From Chitinophagaceae bacterium (GTDB lineage: Bacteria > Bacteroidota > Bacteroidia > Chitinophagales > Chitinophagaceae): a DNA stretch of 24,543 nucleotides. Position numbers and translations under genes: made by a program. The notes beneath the pieces are model-generated. The model was not told where the DNA came from, made no database searches, and was given only the letters and a program-made list of their open reading frames with translations. Where the stretch lies: NCBI GenBank assembly GCA_025362915.1, contig JANYEU010000108.1, positions 1 to 24,543 on the forward strand, given 5' to 3'. Position 1 is the first letter of the stretch. Each line of letters begins with the position of its first letter. Positions 9,841 through 17,697 of this stretch are shown in pieces.

Positions 9841-10092
9841 ATGATACAAGTTATTAAAAGGTTTAAATTGATAGGGTTCGCTATAATACTGGGCGTATGT
9901 TTTACGTCTGTTTCTGTGAATGCGCAAAGCCCAGCCGATGATCCAGGTATTGGCGGTCCTGGTTCACCAGGCAATGGTCCTGGTGGTGACGGAGGACCAA
10001 TCGTGCCTTTTGATGGTGGGATGAGCTTGATGCTTGCTGCATCAGGTATAAGTTATGCCGCTAAGAAATTGAGAGGAGTAAGCAAAATCTAA
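9841..10092 (+). CDS. Small secreted protein with PID-CTERM-like C-terminal sorting signal
   Basis: 83 residues in three parts. Residues 1-29 form a Sec signal peptide (basic start MIQVIKRFK, hydrophobic core, cleavage after VNAQ). Residues 30-56 are a disordered Gly/Pro/Asp linker (PGIGGPGSPGNGPGG). The C terminus carries PFDGG, a hydrophobic stretch (MSLMLAASGISYAA) and a basic end (KKLRG). The last part matches the layout of short Bacteroidota proteins with a P-[IVF]-D-G-G motif (PID-CTERM), analogous to PEP-CTERM or LPXTG tails. The gene starts 31 bp after the terminator hairpin of the giant gene, on the same strand, and the tract between is AT-rich with no obvious SD. The processing enzyme is not in this window and the function is unknown. 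Composition and the signal peptide make it a real gene despite its size. Confidence 0.8.
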   Translation: MIQVIKRFKLIGFAIILGVCFTSVSVNAQSPADDPGIGGPGSPGNGPGGDGGPIVPFDGGMSLMLAASGISYAAKKLRGVSKI

Positions 10093-10160
10093 AGAAATAA
10101 TAATAGTAGTATTTGATTTTATCTCTACTAAAGAATTTCCTTTCTAATCATATTGACATT

Positions 10161-10195
10161 TGCAACAGCCACCGACAAAGTCGGTGGCTGTTGCA
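10161..10195. terminator. Strong hairpin between convergent genes
   Basis: A perfect 16-bp stem (arms 10161-10176 and 10180-10195, core GCCACCGAC/GTCGGTGGC) with an AAA loop lies between the rightward small gene (ends 10092) and the leftward response regulator (ends 10301). It is placed to stop transcription from both sides. Neither strand has a T run after it, so it may act as a barrier or 3'-end stabiliser rather than a classical intrinsic terminator. Confidence 0.65.
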
Positions 10196-10300
10196 TTATG
10201 ACTACTTAAGTACTGGTTGTTCGATCTTACTAAATATTAGCGAATCAAAACCAAATAGAACTATACATAATGGTTGTACTATAACTCATAACTGTTCTCC

Positions 10301-11062
10301 TTATCTATGCTTACTGTTTTGATACTCAGTCGGCGTCATGCCAAACTGCTTTAGGAAACTCCTGCCAAAGTTGGTTTGTGAACTGAATCCTACTATTTGT
10401 GCCACTTCGTAAATCTTGTTATTGCCTTCTGCCAATAGTTCTGCGGCCCTTTTTAAACGCGTTATGTTAATCAGTTCATTGGGAGAAAAGTTAGATATTG
10501 ACTTGATTTTACGATATAAGGTCGGCTTGCTCATAATCATAATTTTTGCCAAATGCTCTACATCCAGGTCTTCATCTTCCAGGTTATCATATATGGCTTC
10601 AGTAAGTTTCTCCAAGAAATGTTCATCCGATTTCGAGTAGGCAATACTCTTGATATGCACCAACGGCGACTTGGCAAAGTAGTCCTTGATCTTATCCCTA
10701 TTGGCCAACAGGTTGGCAATCTGTACATGTAGATATTCTGGCGAAAATGGCTTTTCTATATAGGCATCCGCACCCAATTCCAGTCCTTCAATCCTTGACT
10801 GTAACGTGTTTTTGGCAGTTAATAAAACAACAGGAATATGGCTATAATCGAAGCTTGTCTTTATTATCTTACAAAACTCAAAGCCATCCATGATGGGCAT
10901 CATCACATCCGAAATAATTAATTGTATGGACGCGTCTTTCAATATATCCAATGCCTCTTGCCCATTTAAAGCCGTAAGTACCTGATATTTTTCGCTCAAA
11001 TCATCCGAAATAAATTCCAGCATTTCTTCATTATCATCTACCAATAATATCGTTCGTTTCAT
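10301..11062 (-). CDS. Response regulator with AraC-type DNA-binding domain
   Basis: 253 residues from an ATG at 11062. The receiver domain (about 3-120) has the acidic pair D9/D10, phospho-acceptor D52 in LIISDVMMP, T82 in VVLLTAKN and K104 in YIEKPF. An AraC/XylS helix-turn-helix pair occupies about 155-250, with 'KPTLYRKIKSISNFSPNELI' and 'IYEVAQIVGFSSQTNFGRSF' ending in the usual 'GMTPTEY'. It acts in the cytoplasm as a transcription factor, presumably phosphorylated by the kinase at 11160-14303. In most Bacteroidota PULs these two domains are fused to the kinase as an HTCS; here they are a separate gene, in a different frame, 97 bp downstream. The likely target is the divergent susC promoter region. 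Confidence 0.93.
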   Translation of the reverse strand: MKRTILLVDDNEEMLEFISDDLSEKYQVLTALNGQEALDILKDASIQLIISDVMMPIMDGFEFCKIIKTSFDYSHIPVVLLTAKNTLQSRIEGLELGADAYIEKPFSPEYLHVQIANLLANRDKIKDYFAKSPLVHIKSIAYSKSDEHFLEKLTEAIYDNLEDEDLDVEHLAKIMIMSKPTLYRKIKSISNFSPNELINITRLKRAAELLAEGNNKIYEVAQIVGFSSQTNFGRSFLKQFGMTPTEYQNSKHR

Positions 11063-11070
11063 GTTTAATT

Positions 11071-11161
11071 AGTTGAGAGTCAAAAGTCGATAGTCGTAAG
11101 TAAAAAGTCCTAAGTTGTTAATAGCTCAATACTATTGACTATCGACTTTCAACTTTCGACT
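11071..11161. repeat. Heptad-periodic AGTNNNN array with inverted second half
   Basis: Seven consecutive 7-nt units begin with AGT (at 11071, 11078, 11085, 11092, 11099, 11106, 11113). They are followed in the same register by six units ending in CT, five of them in ACT (11120-11161). The second half is the reverse-complement style of the first. It contains a perfect 13-bp inverted pair (AAAGTCGATAGTC at 11083-11095, its complement at 11137-11149). The array fills the kinase/regulator gap and runs over the kinase stop codon. Confidence 0.85.
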
Positions 11162-14100
11162 ATTGTTTTACTGGTAATTTTAATACAAACACATTCATTT
11201 TTCCATCCCCTGACTTATCCAATGCCAGTGTTCCATTGTGCAATTGCACCAGCGAACGGGATATTGCCAACCCAATGCCTGTTCCCTTTTGTTTCTCCGT
11301 TTCTTTTAGTCTAAAGAACGGTTGGAAAACTTTCTCACTCATGGCTTCGGGTATTACAAAGCCATCATTTTTAATGGTGATGGTGAAGTAATTATCCTTT
11401 TCAATAGACTCCAACTCTATACTAACAGTAGTAGCCGCATATTTTACCGCATTGCCAACTATATTATATAATATTTTATCTACCGCATCAATATCTGCGT
11501 ATGCAATGATATTGTTTTTTAACAAGCGCAACTTAAAGTTCAACTTCTTCTCATCAGCCACAGGTTTAAAACTACTATACGTTTCTTCAAGTAATGCCGT
11601 AATATCAACTTCTGAAAAGTTTAGGCTGAAGCCCAATATCTCCGTTTGCCGGAAGTCTAAAAGCTGATTGCTCAGGTCAACCAACCGATTGGTATTCCGC
11701 TCCATCACCCTCAAATAATTCATAATATCTGGCGTATTCTCTCCCTTTTTTATCACCTTCTCCAATGGTGCTTTTATAAGGGTAAGATGCGTTTTTACCT
11801 CATGCGCCACATTGGTAAAGAAGCTCATCTTGGCTTCAAACACCTCTTTTTCTTTCGCCTTTTCAAACAGTTCAAACCTTTGTTTATTCTTGGCCTCAAT
11901 CGATTTTTGGTAATACCAGATAATGGCGTAGATAATAAGGACTACCAGCAGAATATAGATGCTGTAAGCCCACGTACTCAACCACCATGGTGGGAGGATT
12001 TCTATTTCTAAGCTTGTTTCAATGCCAGCCAGCAAGCCTGCATTGGTGATTGCCTTTACCTTGAAAATATAAGTACCAGTAGATAAGTCAGTGAAATAAG
12101 CTTTCCTATTTGTTTTTAAATACGTCCAGTTGTTATCCAAACCTTCCATTTTGTAGGCGTACTCCGTCATTTCGGGCGCAGCATAACCAAGGGCGGCAAA
12201 ATCTATACTCAGTGTTGATTGGTTATGGTTAAGCGTAATCTTCTTTGTATTGATAATGGATTGACTAAGTGGCGAGCCTTCTTCTCCCGCAATGATATCC
12301 TTATTAAAAACCTGCAAGCCTGTAATGTAAATGGGCGGCACAAAATTATTGTCAACAAACTCCTTTGGATTAAAACTAATCATCCCTTTCACACTGCCAA
12401 AATACATCCTTCCGTTGGCATCCTTATAAGCAGAGTTGAAATTAAATTGGTCATTAAGCAAGCCATTAACGGTGGTATATACCTGCATTCTATTGGTCAT
12501 TGGATTAAACCTGACCAAACCCTTAGAGGTAGAAAGCCAAAGGTTGTTTTTCTCATCTTCCAAAATACTCAACACAAAATTACTCGGCAGTCCATCGGCG
12601 GTTGTATAGGTAATAAAGGATTTGGTGGCCGCATTAAACTTGCACAAACCACTTTCTGTGGCAAACCATATTTGGTGCTTGCTATCTTCAAAAATGCTAT
12701 TCACCCGGTCATTAGGTAGGCCTTTAGAATTGGCGGCACTGTACCTGAAATTGCCGCCCATCTTGGTTTTAGTGTTATAATAATAGATACCATTACCATA
12801 AGTGGCAGCCCAAATAGTGCCTTCATTATCCTGCAATAAATAGGAATACCAATTGTTCAATGGCATTCCATCCAGCAAGGAGAAATCATCTTTACCAGTA
12901 TTGTATTTATAGGCACCAATGGTTGTTCCTATAATAATATCATTGGTATGTGTTTTAGCCAAACAGTAAATAAAATCACTGTGCAAATGATATTTGTCAA
13001 TGCCTGCCCGATAATGTTTCTTCACCAATCCAGTCTTAATGTCCATTACATCAAGACCGTGTTCAAAAGTGCCAATCCATAAATCATTTCCGTTCACCAA
13101 CAAGCCATGAATGTTGGTGTAGGCAATAGTTTGAGTATTAGCCGATGGTTTATAACAAGTGAATTTGCCTGTTGCGGCATCCATTTTGTTCAGTCCAGCA
13201 TCTTCGGTACCAATCCACAGATTGCCTGTTTGATCTTGGTGAATTTCCCTTACCACATTGCCACTCAATCCATTCTCACCTGTTTTAGGAAATAACTTGT
13301 TGAAGGGAGTATAAGGTTTTGAATAATAGTTGATGCCACCAAAGTAAGTGCCAGCCCAGATGCCCCCCTCTTTGTCCTTGCAAAAACAATAGACGGCATT
13401 GTCGGTGATGGAGTAGGGGTTATTGTATTCTTTTTGTAGATTGATGGCAGATTTTGCATCTGTATGATAAACAAAAATGCCCGATTCGGTAGCAATCCAA
13501 TATTTCGATGGAGATACTTCTACAAAATTCCGTACAAATATTTCTGCATGGTTGGCATCGCCAGAAAAAATGTCTTGATAGGTATTTGTAGCCACATCAA
13601 AAAGCTTGACCCCTTGTGTAGCAGTGCCAATAAGAATGGTATTGGTTGATGTTGGATATATTTTTTGAATCCAATGGGTAGATTGTGGAGCATTAATAAA
13701 TACATTATACTCCGTAAATCTATTGGTTTGATAGTTATATTTCTCTAGTTTTCCATCACCTGTACTCGCCCAGAAATCACCATCTGGGGAAACGCAAATT
13801 GAGGTTGCACCAACAGGGTATTTAGTATAATTAATGGGTTTATTGTCAATGGCTTCTTTATACTTAAAGAGGGTAGCCCCCATTATAAACCACAAGTTAT
13901 TTTGATGGTCTTTACATACATCATTCACCAAATTATTGGCAGTAACCGTAAGTAACGAAAACCGTTCCTTATCAGCATTATATTGGTAAAGACCCCGCTC
14001 GGTAGCCACCCACAAAACGCCATAGGCATCTTCAAAAAGACTTCTGATAAAATTGCTCCCAATGCTGGTTGTATCGTTCGGTATGTTCCTGAATATCTTA

Positions 14101-14303
14101 AACGAATAACCATCAAACCTATTCAGTCCATCCTTTGTGCCAAACCACATAAAGCCCTTGCTATCCTGTAAAGTGCAGATAACCGCACTATTAGACAAGC
14201 CATTTTCTACCTGATAATGCCTGAAATAGTATGCCTGACTGTTTGCTTTTGATAAGCAAACAAGCATAAAAACTAACGATAATAAATACTTAATGTAAGA
14301 CAA
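11160..14303 (-). CDS. HTCS-type sensor histidine kinase (reg_prop, Y_Y_Y, HisKA, HATPase)
   Basis: Membrane sensor kinase of 1,047 residues from the chosen TTG at 14303. A signal peptide (MSYIKYLLSLVFMLVCLSKANSQ) precedes about 650 residues of reg_prop beta-propeller repeats ('DSKGFMWFGTKDGLNRF', 'DQTGNLWIGTEDAGLNKM', 'DSKHQIWFATESGLCKF'). A Y_Y_Y domain (about 695-770), one membrane helix (about 777-798), a short coiled coil and HisKA follow, with H834 in FFTNVAHEVKT. HATPase_c has the N-box NIVGNAVKYA, G1 NDGFVIP, F-box FQPFFRL and G2 GTGIGLAIS. The propellers should bind oligosaccharide, probably arabino-oligosaccharide given the neighbouring GH43/GH51 genes. There is no C-terminal receiver or AraC domain: the protein ends at VLKLPVKQ, and the regulator is the next gene. 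The frame has no ATG before residue 13 of the signal peptide; the other possible start is TTG 14408, which would put 35 extra residues before the signal peptide. Confidence 0.92.
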   Translation of the reverse strand: MSYIKYLLSLVFMLVCLSKANSQAYYFRHYQVENGLSNSAVICTLQDSKGFMWFGTKDGLNRFDGYSFKIFRNIPNDTTSIGSNFIRSLFEDAYGVLWVATERGLYQYNADKERFSLLTVTANNLVNDVCKDHQNNLWFIMGATLFKYKEAIDNKPINYTKYPVGATSICVSPDGDFWASTGDGKLEKYNYQTNRFTEYNVFINAPQSTHWIQKIYPTSTNTILIGTATQGVKLFDVATNTYQDIFSGDANHAEIFVRNFVEVSPSKYWIATESGIFVYHTDAKSAINLQKEYNNPYSITDNAVYCFCKDKEGGIWAGTYFGGINYYSKPYTPFNKLFPKTGENGLSGNVVREIHQDQTGNLWIGTEDAGLNKMDAATGKFTCYKPSANTQTIAYTNIHGLLVNGNDLWIGTFEHGLDVMDIKTGLVKKHYRAGIDKYHLHSDFIYCLAKTHTNDIIIGTTIGAYKYNTGKDDFSLLDGMPLNNWYSYLLQDNEGTIWAATYGNGIYYYNTKTKMGGNFRYSAANSKGLPNDRVNSIFEDSKHQIWFATESGLCKFNAATKSFITYTTADGLPSNFVLSILEDEKNNLWLSTSKGLVRFNPMTNRMQVYTTVNGLLNDQFNFNSAYKDANGRMYFGSVKGMISFNPKEFVDNNFVPPIYITGLQVFNKDIIAGEEGSPLSQSIINTKKITLNHNQSTLSIDFAALGYAAPEMTEYAYKMEGLDNNWTYLKTNRKAYFTDLSTGTYIFKVKAITNAGLLAGIETSLEIEILPPWWLSTWAYSIYILLVVLIIYAIIWYYQKSIEAKNKQRFELFEKAKEKEVFEAKMSFFTNVAHEVKTHLTLIKAPLEKVIKKGENTPDIMNYLRVMERNTNRLVDLSNQLLDFRQTEILGFSLNFSEVDITALLEETYSSFKPVADEKKLNFKLRLLKNNIIAYADIDAVDKILYNIVGNAVKYAATTVSIELESIEKDNYFTITIKNDGFVIPEAMSEKVFQPFFRLKETEKQKGTGIGLAISRSLVQLHNGTLALDKSGDGKMNVFVLKLPVKQ

Positions 14304-14466
14304 GCAGTTAAGTTTAGTGCTTAAGATAGAGTTATCAAAAATAATGTTTTGTATAAGTAAATCCTTCGGGAAATTAAAATGATATGTTTTGAAGAAGTTT
14401 TGAGACAATATGAATAATCCATTTGGAGAAAAGAAACCAATTTTACACTTTGATTAACAAACGATG

Positions 14467-14513
14467 TAAAGTGCTTGGCATATCGATTTATTAGTTTGCC
14501 TTTTGGCACTTTA
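14467..14513. promoter_or_regulatory. Candidate operator in the divergent kinase/susC intergenic region
   Basis: Inverted arms TAAAGTGC (14467-14474) and GCACTTTA (14506-14513) lie in the 275-bp region between the kinase start and susC. The right arm is part of the palindrome ACTTTAAAGT (14508-14517). The motif CACTTTAAA recurs at 14562-14570, just before susC, and CACTTT at 14446-14451. AraC-type PUL regulators normally bind near the susC promoter, so this is a reasonable candidate, but no binding consensus is known for this protein. I found no convincing TAnnTTTG -7 box. Confidence 0.35.
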
Positions 14514-14578
14514 AAGTAAGTCTGTTCCCAGAAAAGTTCTACCCATCAATTTTTATTTCAACACTTTAAAACTTGCTT

Positions 14579-17500
14579 ATGAAGAAGTATCTACAACGTT
14601 GGTGTCTTAAACGATATGCACCAATGCTTTTAACGGTCATTTTATTGTTTACAGTCAACCTTGCAAATGCACAGGAAACTACTAAGGTTTCTGGCATGGT
14701 TACTAATGCGGCTGGTTTGCCTTTGCAGGGAGCTTCAATTCGCATTAAGGGTTTTGGCAAAACCACACTTACAGATGCAGAGGGCAAGTTTTCCTTCTCA
14801 GTACCCAAAAATGCAACAATCACAATCGGTTTTATTGGTTATGAAAGCAAAGAAATAAAGATAGATGGCACCACGCCTATTTCTGTATCCCTTGCCGTGA
14901 AGAATGAGGCGTTGGATGATGTGATTGTAGTAGCCTACGGTACTGTAAAAAAGAAAGATTTAACTGGTGCGGTATCTGTGGTGAATGTAGGAGAAGCTAA
15001 AAAGTTCAGCACTAATGATGTAGCGCAACTATTACAAGGCCGTGCGAGTGGTGTTCAAGTAAATAGCGATGGGCAACCGGGTTCTGTGCCAAGTATTCGT
15101 ATAAGAGGTTTTGGGACATTTGGTAATGCACAGCCATTATATGTCATAGATGGTGTACAGGTAGGTACGGTTGTGAGAGATTTTAATCCGAATGATGTTG
15201 AATCAATTCAGGTGTTAAAAGACGCTTCTTCCGCTGCATTGTATGGCTCTGCGGCTGCAAATGGGGTAATCATCATTACTACCAAACAAGGCAAGAAGAA
15301 CTCTGCCATGAAAGTTGAATACAATGGATATTATGGCATTGATGAAGTTTGGCAATTAACCTCGGTAACAAACAGGTTGCAATACCAGTTGCTTAATAAT
15401 GAAGCCCGTACCAATGGCAATGTTAATCTGGCACCTGGCAATAACCCATTGTCTACAAAGTACATTACAAATACAGATGTTAACTGGCAAAAGGAAGGCT
15501 TGAAGACAGGAAAGAGACAGAATCATAATGTTTCTTTTTCTGGTGGGGGTACTAACAATACATACAATATGTCGCTGGACTATTTTGATAATACGGGTAC
15601 TTATGTTGGTAATGGACCAACCTATAACCGTTACACTGCAAGGATAAATTCTACTGCCGAGAAAGGCATATTTAAGGTTGGTGAAAACATATTCTATGCA
15701 CATTCGCATGAAAACAGTTTAACCTCAACAAGTGCTTACGAATTGGCTGGTGCACAAGCACCCTTAATTAATACATTAGTGTATGCCATACCAACCATGA
15801 AGGTTTACGACCCAAGTAAAGAAGGTGGATTTGGCGGAACATTGTCCGACTTGCAAGATGTTATTTCATTGAATGGCATTGGCGTTAACAGCCTTATTAA
15901 AAACTATGTGGATGTAGATAGGGTTTTTGCTAATGTATATACCGAATTGCAACTATTAAAAACAAGGGGGCATAGCCTGAAATACAAACTAAACCTGAGC
16001 TACGATAAAACAATTACCAGAGACTATGCCTTTAAACCAGCTTATGACTTGGGTTATTTCTTTCAGTCGCCCATTGCCAAGCTAGATGATAATTCTAGGA
16101 CATTGACAACTTCATTGATTGAAAATACATTAACCTACAATAAAAGTTTCGGGAAGCATGGCGTAGAAGTTTTGGTAGGACAAACATTTACCAGTTCAGA
16201 TGCCTTATTTAGATATGGACACAGCGAAGGCTTTACAAAACCTTACTTACCTAATTTGGACAATGGTCCTGATAATAAATCAGCATCTGGCTACTCAATT
16301 GAATCTGCAAAAGCTTCTTACCTAGCCAGAATAAATTACAATTTTGATAGTAAATATTTGTTTACGGCCAATATCAGAAGAGATGCTTCCTCTAAGTTTG
16401 GGTTAGCAAATAGGGTAGGCTATTTCCCTTCTGTTTCTGGGGCTTGGCGTATTAGCAATGAGGACTTTTTTAAAGTACCCAAAACAATTCTTTCAGATTT
16501 AAAAGTACGTGCTAGCTACGGTAGATTGGGCAACGACAATATTGGCGACTATTTGTTTCAAACCAATATTAATTCTGGTATTGTGTACACCTTCAATGAC
16601 ACAAGATACGTTGGAGGATTGCAAACAAGTGTGGTAGATAAAAACATTAAGTGGGAAGATCGTACCTCAAGTAATTTTGGCTTGGATGCGGTATTTTTAA
16701 AAGGCAAACTAGATTTCTCTGCTGAATATTACAATAATAAATCGTATGATATTTTGGTAGGTATTCCTATTCCGGCATCTGTAGGCTCAATAAATCAGAA
16801 TCCGGTTACCAATGCTGCCACACTACAAAATGCGGGTGTTGAATTTTCATTAACCTATCATAAATCTAACGGAGAATTCACGTATGATATCTCTGCCAAT
16901 TTAAGTACGGTCAAGAATAAGGTACTGACTCTTGGGGGTAACAACGAACCTATTGGTGGTGTTGGTGCACGTACACAGGTAGGTAGTGAAGTAGGGGAGC
17001 ATTATGGTCTGGTGTATGATGGCATTTTTCAGAATGCGGCAGATCTTGCGGCAAGCCCTTCACAGTCCCTTTATAAGGCAGGTGTGGGTGATGTGAAATA
17101 CAAGGATATTTCTGGTCCAAATGGCAAGCCTGATGGAATAATAGATGAAAATGATAGAACATTCTTGGGCAGTGGCATTCCAAGATATACTTATGGGTTT
17201 AATTTCTCTGCAAGTTATAAAGGATTCGATTTTACCTTGTTCGCATCGGGTAGTGCCAAGTTTTTAATCAACTCCAGATTTTATAAAAGCCTACATCATA
17301 CAGCAGGCTCTGCCAATTATAGCACTGATATGTTGAATAGATGGACACCTACCCACACCAATACAGACATTCCTCGCCTCAACGAGCAAGATATAAATAA
17401 CGACAGGGATTCTAATAGACCGGGTTGGTTACAGGATGGCACTTTCTTACGCATCAATACAATAGTTCTTGGGTATAGCATCCGTCCAAATACCATCAAG

Positions 17501-17668
17501 GGTATTACTAAAATGAGGGTGTATGTAACTGCACAAAACCTTTACACGTTTCAAAAGTATAAAGGCTATAATCCTGATTTCACGTCTGGAGTTTTTAACC
17601 CCGGTTATGATGATGGTTCTTATCCTAAACCAAGAACCTTTATGGCTGGTGTTCAAGTTGGATTCTAA
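14579..17668 (+). CDS. SusC/RagA-family TonB-dependent outer-membrane transporter
   Basis: 1,029 residues from ATG 14579 (a TTG two codons upstream is unlikely). Signal peptide 1-32 ends NLANAQ. A carboxypeptidase-regulatory-like Ig fold (about 37-110, 'VSGMVTNAAGLPLQGASIRI') is followed by a TonB-box region at 'DDVIVVAYGT' (113-122) and a plug with the SusC signature LKDASSAALYGSAAANG (213-229). The beta-barrel runs to the C terminus, which ends in aromatic F (GVQVGF), as usual for outer-membrane barrels. There is no N-terminal STN domain, so no anti-sigma signalling is expected. With SusD (29 bp downstream) it should form the energy-dependent importer for arabino-oligosaccharides made by the GH43/GH51 enzymes; the substrate is inferred from context. 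Confidence 0.97.
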   Translation: MKKYLQRWCLKRYAPMLLTVILLFTVNLANAQETTKVSGMVTNAAGLPLQGASIRIKGFGKTTLTDAEGKFSFSVPKNATITIGFIGYESKEIKIDGTTPISVSLAVKNEALDDVIVVAYGTVKKKDLTGAVSVVNVGEAKKFSTNDVAQLLQGRASGVQVNSDGQPGSVPSIRIRGFGTFGNAQPLYVIDGVQVGTVVRDFNPNDVESIQVLKDASSAALYGSAAANGVIIITTKQGKKNSAMKVEYNGYYGIDEVWQLTSVTNRLQYQLLNNEARTNGNVNLAPGNNPLSTKYITNTDVNWQKEGLKTGKRQNHNVSFSGGGTNNTYNMSLDYFDNTGTYVGNGPTYNRYTARINSTAEKGIFKVGENIFYAHSHENSLTSTSAYELAGAQAPLINTLVYAIPTMKVYDPSKEGGFGGTLSDLQDVISLNGIGVNSLIKNYVDVDRVFANVYTELQLLKTRGHSLKYKLNLSYDKTITRDYAFKPAYDLGYFFQSPIAKLDDNSRTLTTSLIENTLTYNKSFGKHGVEVLVGQTFTSSDALFRYGHSEGFTKPYLPNLDNGPDNKSASGYSIESAKASYLARINYNFDSKYLFTANIRRDASSKFGLANRVGYFPSVSGAWRISNEDFFKVPKTILSDLKVRASYGRLGNDNIGDYLFQTNINSGIVYTFNDTRYVGGLQTSVVDKNIKWEDRTSSNFGLDAVFLKGKLDFSAEYYNNKSYDILVGIPIPASVGSINQNPVTNAATLQNAGVEFSLTYHKSNGEFTYDISANLSTVKNKVLTLGGNNEPIGGVGARTQVGSEVGEHYGLVYDGIFQNAADLAASPSQSLYKAGVGDVKYKDISGPNGKPDGIIDENDRTFLGSGIPRYTYGFNFSASYKGFDFTLFASGSAKFLINSRFYKSLHHTAGSANYSTDMLNRWTPTHTNTDIPRLNEQDINNDRDSNRPGWLQDGTFLRINTIVLGYSIRPNTIKGITKMRVYVTAQNLYTFQKYKGYNPDFTSGVFNPGYDDGSYPKPRTFMAGVQVGF

Positions 17669-17697
17669 ATAATTTATTAAACTCATTAATCATAGGC

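Noticed and set aside
10113..10322. 69-codon rightward open frame after the small protein
   Set aside because: It runs through the 16-bp hairpin and into the 3' end of the convergent regulator, with no signal peptide, no domain and an unnatural composition.
12219..12719. 166-codon frame antisense to the kinase
   Set aside because: It overlaps well-supported propeller and Y_Y_Y coding sequence and has no domain signature of its own.
14491..14498. TTAGTTTG as a Bacteroidota -7 promoter box for susC
   Set aside because: It differs from TAnnTTTG at the second position, and no TTTG-like -33 element lies at about 19-20 bp spacing.
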